Positions 6,200 to 12,226 of a stretch of DNA of 13,620 bases are shown here, piece by piece. A program made the position numbers and the translations under genes. Where the stretch lies: NCBI GenBank assembly GCA_016186375.1, contig JACPLS010000062.1:1-13620 (forward strand). Direction: 5' to 3'. The notes beneath the pieces were generated by a model. That model did not search any database, had not been told where the DNA came from, and saw nothing but the letters and a program-made list of their open reading frames with translations. Source of the stretch: Candidatus Pacearchaeota archaeon. GTDB lineage: Archaea; Nanobdellota; Nanobdellia; Pacearchaeales; GW2011-AR1. Positions within the stretch are counted from its first letter, which is position 1; each line of letters opens with the position of its first letter.

Positions 6200-6977
6200 A
6201 CTTTATTCATCTGATGGAGAAAGTAAGGCAGAAATACAATTACCCTTAGTTTTTAATTCTCCAATCAGGGAAGACATTGTAGCAAAGTCAATTGAATCTG
6301 AAAAGTTCATTCTTCGACAGCCATATTCTTCTTATGAAGAAGCAGGTAAGAGACATTCTGCTTCTGGAACAATTAGGCATGGGCGACACAGATGGAAAGG
6401 GCACTATGGAAAAGGAATCTCAAGAGCTCCAAGAAAGAAGATGTGGCGCAGAGGAAATCAGTTTTATTGGATAGGCGCAGAAACGTCTCAATCAAGAGGA
6501 GGAAGAATGCCTCATCCACCAAAAGGTATTTATTCTTATAGAAAAATAAACTTGAAAGAAAAAGAGATAGCGCTTAATTCAGCTTTGGCAGCTACATTTA
6601 ATTTGAATTATATTAAAAAAAGATATATCTCTCTTCAGGATAAAAAGGAGAATATTGAATCAGGAGTTATAGAATCTCTGCCAGAAAAATTAAAGATTCT
6701 TGCTCTTACTTTAAGGAAAATATATGGTGACAAATTAGATATAATTTTTAAAAATAGAGATGTAAGAGCTGGAAAGGGCAAACGCAGAGGCAGGAAATAC
6801 AAAAGTAATGCTGGGCTTCTTATAATAAAAGGGAAAGATGAAAAAGGCAAGTTCTCTGGAATTGACGTAAAAACATTGCCAGAAATAAACCTCTCTGACC
6901 TTTATCCTCTTGGACGATTGACAATTTATACAAAAAAAGCTCTTGAGGAACTTGATAAGAAGGAGGAGAAGAGATGA
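6189..6977 (+). CDS. rpl4: Large-subunit ribosomal protein uL4
   Basis: Archaeal-type uL4 (262 residues) binds 23S rRNA, and its long loop lines the exit tunnel. The tunnel loop is visible at about 51-110: the GKRHSASGTIRHGRHRWKGH stretch, the GKGISRAPRKKMWRRGNQFYWIGAE segment, then SRGGRMPHPP. The C-terminal half has KNRDVRAGKGKRRGRKYKSN (about 189-208), the archaeal basic segment. A strong ribosome-binding site AAGGAGG (6174-6180) sits 8 nt before the ATG, inside the preceding small gene. The stop overlaps the uL23 start as ATGA. Uncertainty is limited to the exact N-terminus. Confidence 0.95.
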   Translation: MKSKLYSSDGESKAEIQLPLVFNSPIREDIVAKSIESEKFILRQPYSSYEEAGKRHSASGTIRHGRHRWKGHYGKGISRAPRKKMWRRGNQFYWIGAETSQSRGGRMPHPPKGIYSYRKINLKEKEIALNSALAATFNLNYIKKRYISLQDKKENIESGVIESLPEKLKILALTLRKIYGDKLDIIFKNRDVRAGKGKRRGRKYKSNAGLLIIKGKDEKGKFSGIDVKTLPEINLSDLYPLGRLTIYTKKALEELDKKEEKR

Positions 6978-7216
6978 TACTAAAACCGATTACTACGGAA
7001 AAAGCAGTAAAGCAGATAGAATTAGACAATACTCTCTTATTTGCCACAGATAGAATTTATTCAAAAGTTGAAATTAAGAAAGAAGTTGAAAAAACTTTCC
7101 CTGTTAAAGTTGAAAAAGTAAGAACATTAATAAAGGGAAATAAGAAATATGCTTATGTTAAACTAAATCCGGCGAATAGGGCGATTGATATTGCCACAAC
7201 TCTTGGAATGATGTAA
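6974..7216 (+). CDS. rpl23: Large-subunit ribosomal protein uL23
   Basis: uL23 (80 residues) sits at the exit of the polypeptide tunnel and provides a docking site for SRP and chaperones. It has the family's typical start ILKPITTEKAVKQIE and the core KVEIKKEVEKTFPVKVEKVRT. It then has the conserved KKYAYVKLNP segment and the archaeal ending AIDIATTLGMM. The length matches archaeal uL23. It starts by an ATGA overlap with uL4 after a GGAGGAGAAGAG ribosome-binding site. A single base separates its stop from the next ATG. Confidence 0.95.
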   Translation: MILKPITTEKAVKQIELDNTLLFATDRIYSKVEIKKEVEKTFPVKVEKVRTLIKGNKKYAYVKLNPANRAIDIATTLGMM

Positions 7217-7217
7217 A

Positions 7218-7490
7218 ATGAGACAAAACAGAGAAATGACGCGAAGAGAATATGAGGAGTTTTTAAGATTTGGAAATCCTTATTCTCCAAATGATGCGAA
7301 AATAACAAGATTAAGTAATATATTAACTGCTGTTAAAAGACTTTCAATCAGAGAAAGAGCATTCCCATCAGAGGAGAGGATTTATTATGAATTAACTAGA
7401 GATGGGATGAGAGTTCAACCTGATGAACTTTTAGAAGTTACTAACTGTATTCGTTATAGGAGGGAATATAAAAAATGGGAAAAAGAATAA
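7218..7490 (+). CDS. Unrecognised 90-aa basic protein between uL23 and uL2
   Basis: I do not recognise this protein. It starts 1 nt after the uL23 stop and overlaps the uL2 start by 16 nt. Residues 1-20 are rich in Arg and Glu (RREYEEFLRFG), then comes a helix-like SNILTAVKRLSIRERA (33-48). The pattern SEERIYYELTRDGMRV (51-66) could be a helix of a small winged-helix or helical-bundle fold. The C-terminus is strongly charged (CIRYRREYKKWEKE). It is soluble, Arg/Lys-rich and lacks membrane segments, which suits RNA or ribosome binding. It supplies the AGGAGGG ribosome-binding site (7458-7464) for uL2 within its own 3' end. The standard archaeal order has no gene here. Function unknown. Confidence 0.75.
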   Translation: MRQNREMTRREYEEFLRFGNPYSPNDAKITRLSNILTAVKRLSIRERAFPSEERIYYELTRDGMRVQPDELLEVTNCIRYRREYKKWEKE

Positions 7491-8176
7491 TATCGCAAGC
7501 GAGAGGGCATGGCTCTTTAACTTATAGAGTTAGAAAAAAGGCCTTTAGATTTGGGATAAAATATCCTATGAGTGAAGGAGAAGCTGAAATAATTAGTATC
7601 TTTCACTCTGCTGCTCATAGCGCTCCACTAATGAGATTAAAGATAGCAAATGAAATATTTTATAATCCTGCTTTTAACGGAGCTATTTTCGGAGACAAAA
7701 TATCTATAGGAATTAATGCAGAATCAAAAACAGGAAATATACTTGCTCTAAAGAATGTCCCACTTTCTTCGAATGTTTATAATATAGAGCTAAATCCTGG
7801 TGATGGGGGAAGAATGATGCGAACATCTGGTTCAAGTGCTATAGTATTTAAGAAATATGATAATAATAAGATATCAGTTTTAACTCCGAAGAAAAAAGAA
7901 GTAATACTTAGTGGTGATTGCAGAGTAACTATAGGAACAATTGCCGGAAGCGGGAGAGTGCATAAACCATTCATGAAAGCAGGAGTTATGCATTATAAAG
8001 TTAAAGCTCGTAATAAACTTTGGCCTAGAACTTCTGCAGTGAAGATGAACGCAGTTGACCATCCATTTGGCTCTGGAAGAGGAAAGAGAATAAAGCCAAA
8101 GATAGCGAAACGTAATGCGCCTCCTGGAAATAGAGTAGGTCATATTCGCCCTCGAAGAACAGGGAGGAGAAAGTAA
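7475..8176 (+). CDS. rpl2: Large-subunit ribosomal protein uL2
   Basis: uL2 (233 residues) is one of the most conserved 23S-binding proteins; it helps form the subunit bridge and reaches the peptidyl-transferase centre. It starts with archaeal MGKRIISQARGHGSLTYR. The body has NIELNPGDGGRMMRTSGSSA and TIGTIAGSGRVHKPFMKAG. The C-terminal basic end is APPGNRVGHIRPRRTGRRK. The usual active-centre loop VDHPHGGG is here VDHPFGSGRG (about 195-204). The first His, equivalent to E. coli H229 (mature numbering), is kept, but the second His is Phe and a Gly is Ser. The AGGAGGG ribosome-binding site is 10 nt before the ATG, inside the preceding gene. A 1-nt gap leads to uS19. Confidence 0.95.
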   Translation: MGKRIISQARGHGSLTYRVRKKAFRFGIKYPMSEGEAEIISIFHSAAHSAPLMRLKIANEIFYNPAFNGAIFGDKISIGINAESKTGNILALKNVPLSSNVYNIELNPGDGGRMMRTSGSSAIVFKKYDNNKISVLTPKKKEVILSGDCRVTIGTIAGSGRVHKPFMKAGVMHYKVKARNKLWPRTSAVKMNAVDHPFGSGRGKRIKPKIAKRNAPPGNRVGHIRPRRTGRRK

Positions 8177-8177
8177 A

Positions 8178-8582
8178 ATGGTTGAAGAAGTAATTGTAAG
8201 GTCAAAAGAACTATTTTACAGGGGGAAGAATATTGAAGAATTGAAAAATATGGATGTCAGAGAAGTTGCTAAATACCTTCCTTCAAGAAGCAGGCGAACT
8301 GTTTTACGAAATTTTGACAAGATTGAGAAGTTTGTTAAAAGATGTGAAACACAAGTTGCCCAAAAAAAGAAAATCAGGACTCATCTTCGAGACATTGTAA
8401 TTGTTCCAAGGTTGGTTGGCATGACAATCGCAATACATTATGGAAAAGCGTTTAAAGAAATTAAGATCGCACATAATATGATTGGCCACAGATTAGGAGA
8501 ATTTGCACTCACAAGAGAGAAAGTTTCTCACGGAGCTCCGGGAATTGGAGCTACTAAGAGTTCTGCATCGGAGAAGAAATAA
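8178..8582 (+). CDS. rps19: Small-subunit ribosomal protein uS19
   Basis: uS19 (134 residues) sits in the head of the 30S subunit and contacts 16S rRNA and the A-site tRNA region. The archaeal N-terminal part (KELFYRGKNIEELKNMDV, then YLPSRSRRTVLR) is followed by the core HLRDIVIVPRLVGMTIAIHYG. The signature is HNMIGHRLGEFALTR and VSHGAPGIGATKSS. The common C-terminal FVPLK end is replaced by ASEKK, a short, changed tail. A GGGAGGAG ribosome-binding site precedes the ATG. Only one base separates its stop from the following unknown gene. Confidence 0.95.
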   Translation: MVEEVIVRSKELFYRGKNIEELKNMDVREVAKYLPSRSRRTVLRNFDKIEKFVKRCETQVAQKKKIRTHLRDIVIVPRLVGMTIAIHYGKAFKEIKIAHNMIGHRLGEFALTREKVSHGAPGIGATKSSASEKK

Positions 8583-8583
8583 G

Positions 8584-8970
8584 ATGACAACTCAAAGACA
8601 ACAAACAACAGACAGAACTGATATGGCCAGATTAGAAATTGGAGTTACAAGTTGGGAAGATGTACAGAGAGGTATGGTTTTTGGCGGAGGAAGGATTGAT
8701 AATTCATTTGAAGGAGTAATTCATAGGAAAGAGACTTATTTTAAGAATCTCCATTATATTGAGGTCGTTAATTATGTAATACAAGACTTTTCAAAAAAAA
8801 TTAATCGTAATATAATAAAAAATCAAAACTATCTCTTATATTTAGATAAGGATAGGGTGGTTGAATCATTTAAGCTAATGAGTATTAGTTTTGGAATAAG
8901 GGGCATTACAATTGATTTTGATGAGGAAGAGAGAACTTTCAAAATGGCTTTGGGAAGGACAAGAAGATGA
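8584..8970 (+). CDS. Unrecognised 128-aa protein between uS19 and uL22
   Basis: The frame is open from further upstream, but the ATG at 8584, one base after the uS19 stop, is the sensible start, giving 128 residues. It ends in an ATGA overlap (8967-8970) with uL22. The first 15 residues are polar (Thr/Gln/Arg). Then comes a region with SWEDVQRGMVFGGGRID (about 22-38), an HYIEVVNYVIQDFSKKINR helix near the middle, and a β-rich C-terminal part (MSISFGIRGITIDFDEEERTF). The end is basic (MALGRTRR). No membrane segment or signal peptide is seen. A 60-base sample (8761-8820) has only 12 G+C, against 22 in a uS19 sample (8401-8460), so its composition differs from its neighbours. I recognise no family. 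Confidence 0.75.
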   Translation: MTTQRQQTTDRTDMARLEIGVTSWEDVQRGMVFGGGRIDNSFEGVIHRKETYFKNLHYIEVVNYVIQDFSKKINRNIIKNQNYLLYLDKDRVVESFKLMSISFGIRGITIDFDEEERTFKMALGRTRR

Positions 8971-9707
8971 CAGAAAAACCACAAAACAAGCCACAGGAAA
9001 AGAAGCTGAATCAAGAAATGAAATTCAATCATAAGAAAGTTGTAACTGGAGATAATAAAAATAAATTGAAGGCAACAGAGAAGAAAGAAGAAATTAAGGA
9101 AGGAAAAATAGAAGAGAAGAAAGTGGAAGACAAAAAAGATGAGGTCAAGCAAGTCGAAGTGCAACCAACACCACAAAAAGAAGCAGAGGAAAAGAAAGAA
9201 GAGAAAAAAGAAGATAAAACTCCGCAGAAGAAAGTTTCTCAAAAAATAATTAAGAAAGAAGAGGCTGTTGCAAGAGGAATAAATGTTCACGCATCAAAGA
9301 AGCATTGCATGTATATCTGTAAATTCATTAAGAATAAAGAGATTGATACTGCAATTTCAGAATTAAATGATGTAATAAAGATGAAAAGGCCAATTCCATT
9401 TAAGGGAGAAATTCCTCATCGCCACCATCTAGGAATGATGTCTGGGAGATATCCTGTAAATGCGGCTAAAGAATTTATTTATTTGTTAAAGGGGCTTAGA
9501 GGAAACGTTCTTGTAAACAGCATGGATCTGGATAAAACAAGGATTTATTATGCTTCTGCTACTTGGGATTCAAGGCCTGCAAAACGCGGAGGCATGAGGT
9601 TTAAAAGAGCTTTTATCGTATTAAAGGCAAAGGAATTTCCTGTAGAGCAGGAAATTAAGCCTAAAGAATCGAAGGAAAAACTTAAAATGCAAGAACACGC
9701 TGTTTAG
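8967..9707 (+). CDS. rpl22: Large-subunit ribosomal protein uL22 with long charged N-terminal extension
   Basis: uL22 (246 residues here; archaeal members are usually around 150) lines the exit tunnel. The core starts near residue 99 (AVARGINVHASKKHCMYICK) and includes KMKRPIPFKGEIPHRHH, SGRYPVNAAKEFIYLLKG and the AKRGGMRFKRAFIVLKAK end. In front of it lies a Lys/Glu/Gln-rich, probably disordered extension of about 95 residues with stretches such as EEKKEEKKEDKTPQKK. No internal ATG lies between the extension and the core, so the long form appears real, unless a non-ATG internal start is used. It starts by ATGA overlap. After its stop comes the only large gap in the operon. Confidence 0.92.
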   Translation: MTEKPQNKPQEKKLNQEMKFNHKKVVTGDNKNKLKATEKKEEIKEGKIEEKKVEDKKDEVKQVEVQPTPQKEAEEKKEEKKEDKTPQKKVSQKIIKKEEAVARGINVHASKKHCMYICKFIKNKEIDTAISELNDVIKMKRPIPFKGEIPHRHHLGMMSGRYPVNAAKEFIYLLKGLRGNVLVNSMDLDKTRIYYASATWDSRPAKRGGMRFKRAFIVLKAKEFPVEQEIKPKESKEKLKMQEHAV

Positions 9708-9827
9708 ATAATCATACAAATAATCCTTTTTCTCATAGTGCAAGTCTATCCATTTTCTGCCTTTCCATTCAAGTAATTTATTTTTATTTAAGAATTGATT
9801 AAATTTTTCCAAGCCAAAAGTATTAAT
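9708..9827 (-). pseudogene. Possible antisense gene remnant in the uL22-uS3 gap
   Basis: The minus strand is open from 9827 through this gap and reads as a protein-like sequence without internal stops: NQFLNKNKLLEWKGRKWIDL, then HYEKKDYLYDYL. It has no ATG, only a TTG at 9812-9810, and it then runs on into uL22. The high Tyr, Trp and Lys content and the balanced polarity look like coding sequence rather than random A/T-rich DNA. I infer a fragment of an inserted gene or a short antisense peptide gene. The family is unknown. Confidence 0.3.
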
Positions 9828-9834
9828 TTATTTA
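9826..9834 (+). promoter_or_regulatory. Possible internal TATA element before uS3
   Basis: AATTTATTTAG lies about 30 nt before the uS3 ATG (9862) at the end of the operon's only long gap. It could drive a secondary transcript of the uS3-to-uL5 half. The call is weak because such A/T-rich strings are common here. Confidence 0.22.
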
Positions 9835-9861
9835 GTAAATTTGAGGTGGCAAGGAATTAAA

Positions 9862-10584
9862 ATGGAAGAGAAAAAATTTGTTGGTTTTAAGAAAGAAGAA
9901 CTAGGTGTTAAGGAATACGTCAAAAATGCCCTTGGAAAAGGAAGAATAAGTAATGTCTCTATAGAATATACTCCTCTTGGAGAGAAAATAATAATTTCAA
10001 CTTCAAAGCCAGGGCTTGTCATAGGTAGGAGAGGGGAGAAGATTGATGAATTGACGCATGTAATTAAGAAGAAATTTCATTTCGACAATCCTCATATAGA
10101 GATTAGGGAAATTAAGAATCACCTTCTTGATGCGCAGCTTGTTGCTGATGAAATTGGAATTGCCTTAGAAAGAGATGGATCTTTGAAATTTAAAGTTATT
10201 GCCTATAAGATGCTGCAATCTATTATGAATGCTGGTGCACTTGGTGTGGAAATTGTCTTATCAGGAAAATTGCCAAGTGAGAGAGCACGCAGCTGGAGGT
10301 TTGCACAAGGATATTTAAAAAAGACTGGGGATCCTGCTAAGGTTGTCGACAGGGCTATGTCGCAGGCTACAACACTCCCAGGAGTGGTAGGAATAAAAGT
10401 ATCTATCTTGCCTCCGGATGCACATATTCATGACCGTATAATAATAGACTCTTCTGTTAGAGAAAAAATAAGGAAAACTTCATCGGATATGGAAGATTTG
10501 AAGAAAGCAGTTGAGACACCTGAAATTCCTGTCCAAGAACAAAAAAAGAAAAAAACAAAAAAATCTACAAAGGAGAGTGTATAA
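9862..10584 (+). CDS. rps3: Small-subunit ribosomal protein uS3
   Basis: uS3 (240 residues) forms part of the mRNA entry channel in the 30S head. The type 2 KH domain is visible with PGLVIGRRGEKIDELTHVI (about 50-68; GRRG at 55-58). The C-terminal uS3 domain follows with SGKLPSERARSWRFAQGYLKKTGDP. I chose the ATG at 9862, preceded by AAGGA (9851-9855) 6 nt away. An in-frame TTG at 9841 would add seven residues (TTG-RWQGIK) that the family does not have. The tail is Lys/Glu-rich (QEQKKKKTKKSTKE). A 3-nt gap leads to uL29. Confidence 0.95.
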   Translation: MEEKKFVGFKKEELGVKEYVKNALGKGRISNVSIEYTPLGEKIIISTSKPGLVIGRRGEKIDELTHVIKKKFHFDNPHIEIREIKNHLLDAQLVADEIGIALERDGSLKFKVIAYKMLQSIMNAGALGVEIVLSGKLPSERARSWRFAQGYLKKTGDPAKVVDRAMSQATTLPGVVGIKVSILPPDAHIHDRIIIDSSVREKIRKTSSDMEDLKKAVETPEIPVQEQKKKKTKKSTKESV

Positions 10585-10587
10585 TAA

Positions 10588-10782
10588 ATGGCACTATTAA
10601 AATATAAAGAATTGAAGCAATTAAATGAAAATAGTATAGATACAAAAATGACAGAGCTTAAACTGGAACTTATTAAGGCTAATGTTGCTGCAAACAGGGT
10701 AAATGCAAAAACCAAAGAAATTAAAAGGTCAATAGCCCGCCTTAAAACATTCATCTCTTCAACGGAGGTGAAAAATAAATAA
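10588..10782 (+). CDS. rpl29: Large-subunit ribosomal protein uL29
   Basis: uL29 (64 residues) is a two-helix protein next to uL23 at the tunnel exit. It shows the expected start LLKYKELKQLNENSI, a first helix with KMTELKLELIKANVAANR, and a second helix with KTKEIKRSIARLKTFI. The length fits the family. The 3' end carries GGAGGTG (10764-10770), which serves as the ribosome-binding site for aIF1 two bases downstream of its stop. Confidence 0.92.
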   Translation: MALLKYKELKQLNENSIDTKMTELKLELIKANVAANRVNAKTKEIKRSIARLKTFISSTEVKNK

Positions 10783-10784
10783 CA

Positions 10785-11084
10785 ATGGACATAGATCCGA
10801 AACTTGGCTTACCGACAGATGCTGGCGTGTTTGAAGAAATTGCCAAAAGTGAGCAGAAGATAAGAGTGAGTACTGTATCAAGAAGATATGGTAAAATCAC
10901 AACCCTTGTCTCTGGGTTCGATAAGAACTTTGACATCAAGGGAACTGCGAAACACCTGAAGGAAGCGCTTGCTTGTGGAGGAACAGTAAAAGAGGGGGTT
11001 GTTGAACTGCAAGGAGATCATAGGAAGCAGGTTAAAGCCATCCTTGTAAAACTGGGCTTTCCAGAAGAATTAATAAACGATTGA
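10785..11084 (+). CDS. Translation initiation factor aIF1 (SUI1/eIF1 family)
   Basis: aIF1 (99 residues) binds near the P site of the small subunit and controls start-codon selection. The N-terminal part (PKLGLPTD) is typical of archaeal members. The SUI1 domain reads KIRVSTVSRRYGKITTLVSG, then LKEALACGGTVKEGVVELQG, and ends with DHRKQVKAILVKLGFPEE. It lies between uL29 and uS17, its usual archaeal position, but the rnp1 (RNase P Rpp29) gene that normally follows is absent: only 16 nt separate it from uS17. Position and signature make the call firm. Confidence 0.93.
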   Translation: MDIDPKLGLPTDAGVFEEIAKSEQKIRVSTVSRRYGKITTLVSGFDKNFDIKGTAKHLKEALACGGTVKEGVVELQGDHRKQVKAILVKLGFPEELIND

Positions 11085-11100
11085 GAAAATTAACAAGAAC

Positions 11101-11460
11101 ATGGAAACAAAAAAAATGAAAAAGATAGAGAAAAAGCCCGCAGGCAAAATATTAGCTAGAGCAGTTGATATAAATTCAGTGAAAGATAAGATATTAACCC
11201 GGGGGAGAATATTTGAAGGATTTGTAAAAAAGAAGTTTCCAAAAAGAATAGTATTGGAATTTGAGCGCACTGTTTTTATTCAAAAATACGAACGTTTTTC
11301 TAAGAAAATAACAAGAATTCATGCGCGCCTGCCAGATAATCTTGTTGTTAATGTTGGGGATCTAGTTCGTGTTCAGGAATGCAGGCCTTTGAGCAAGATA
11401 ATTCACCATGTTGTTATCTCTAAAGTGAAATCGTCTCAAAATGGAGGAATAAAAACATGA
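11101..11460 (+). CDS. rps17: Small-subunit ribosomal protein uS17
   Basis: uS17 (119 residues) is a primary 16S-binding OB-fold protein. It shows ILTRGRIFEGFVKKKFPKRI, YERFSKKITRIHARLPDN and the signature GDLVRVQECRPLSKI followed by HHVVISKVK. The archaeal N-terminal CPxHG segment that usually precedes the RGR motif is replaced by INSVKDKIL, so the Cys are absent. An alternative ATG (11116) would shorten it by five residues. The stop overlaps the next gene as ATGA, and a GGAGG (11443-11447) just before the stop is the ribosome-binding site of that gene. Confidence 0.93.
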   Translation: METKKMKKIEKKPAGKILARAVDINSVKDKILTRGRIFEGFVKKKFPKRIVLEFERTVFIQKYERFSKKITRIHARLPDNLVVNVGDLVRVQECRPLSKIIHHVVISKVKSSQNGGIKT

Positions 11461-11828
11461 AACAAATAATAACTTTTAAAGATCTAGAGAGAAAGTATAA
11501 TCAAGTATCAGGATTAATAGATAAATGTATGGAAATGGTAACTAGAAATAATCCTTTAGATACTACTCCTTATGCTTCTTGGGTTCATTTACCAACATTA
11601 GCAAGATGGTCATATGATTCTAGTCAAGAATCTTTAAGGGAGTTTCGTTTAACAATTAAAATATTTCTAGATACAAATGAAGAAAATAATGCTTATAGAT
11701 ATCTTAATTGGAGTAGAGTATATGTATATGATTCTATTCTCTCAGAAAAAGTCTCCTCTTTTAAAGATAAATTATTATTGGTGTTTGGAACAAGTGATGA
11801 AAAATTGGCAGGAGTATTATCAAAATGA
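11457..11828 (+). CDS. Unrecognised 123-aa protein between uS17 and uL14
   Basis: This is a full-length gene with ATGA overlaps on both sides (11457-11460 and 11825-11828) and its own GGAGG ribosome-binding site 9 nt before the ATG. I recognise no family. It appears mainly α-helical: an N-terminal helix pair (ITFKDLERKYNQVSGLIDKC), a Trp/aromatic-rich middle (PYASWVHLPTLARWSY), a helical RLTIKIFLDTNEENNAYRYL, and a C-terminal KVSSFKDKLLLVFG. It has no membrane helix or signal peptide. It is poorer in G+C than its neighbours: 12 of 60 bases at 11641-11700 against 26 of 60 at 11941-12000 in uL14. It is unusually Tyr- and Trp-rich for a ribosomal protein, so an RNA- or protein-binding role is only inferred. 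Confidence 0.75.
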   Translation: MKQIITFKDLERKYNQVSGLIDKCMEMVTRNNPLDTTPYASWVHLPTLARWSYDSSQESLREFRLTIKIFLDTNEENNAYRYLNWSRVYVYDSILSEKVSSFKDKLLLVFGTSDEKLAGVLSK

Positions 11829-12226
11829 GAGCAATTGGAGCTCGAGTGACAAGAGGATTGAATATTGGAAGCAATGTATTAGCCGCAGATAACTCTGGAG
11901 CCAGAATTGTCCGTATCACAGGTGTAAAGCACGGGAAAACAAAGAAAGGAAGACAGCAGACAGCAAGAGTTGCTGATTGGGTTAAAGTTTCTGTTAGGGC
12001 GGGGAAGCCTGATATGAAAGGACAAGTATTTGATGCTGTTATTATAAGGCAAAGACTGCCATATAGAAGGAAAACTGGGGAGAGGGTTTGTTTTGAAGAT
12101 AATGCTGTTGCCTTATTGAAAGATGAAAAAGGAAACCCGAAAGGAACAATGATTAAAGGTCCTGTTGCAAGAGAAATTTCAGAAAGATGGAAGGAGGTTG
12201 CGAAATTAGCGCAATTTGTGTTATGA
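11825..12226 (+). CDS. rpl14: Large-subunit ribosomal protein uL14
   Basis: uL14 (133 residues) binds 23S rRNA at the subunit interface, where it contributes to an intersubunit bridge. The signature is VLAADNSGARIVRITGV near the N-terminus and, at the C-terminus, KGTMIKGPVAREISERW. AGGAG (11810-11814) provides the ribosome-binding site, 10 nt upstream. Both ends overlap with unknown genes by ATGA, so translation of this universal protein is coupled to both. The core is normal in length and motif. Confidence 0.95.
   Translation: MRAIGARVTRGLNIGSNVLAADNSGARIVRITGVKHGKTKKGRQQTARVADWVKVSVRAGKPDMKGQVFDAVIIRQRLPYRRKTGERVCFEDNAVALLKDEKGNPKGTMIKGPVAREISERWKEVAKLAQFVL

Noticed and set aside
8829..9290. 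Minus-strand 153-aa frame opposite uL22 and the 128-aa gene
   Set aside because: It is antisense to the Lys/Glu-rich extension, which automatically yields a Phe/Leu-rich open frame. No start signal or other support exists.
9841..9861. TTG start adding seven residues to uS3
   Set aside because: The ATG at 9862 has a better spaced ribosome-binding site, and uS3 family members begin near that point.
11677..11892. 71-aa frame overlapping the 123-aa gene and uL14
   Set aside because: It overlaps two better supported genes in another frame and has no independent evidence.
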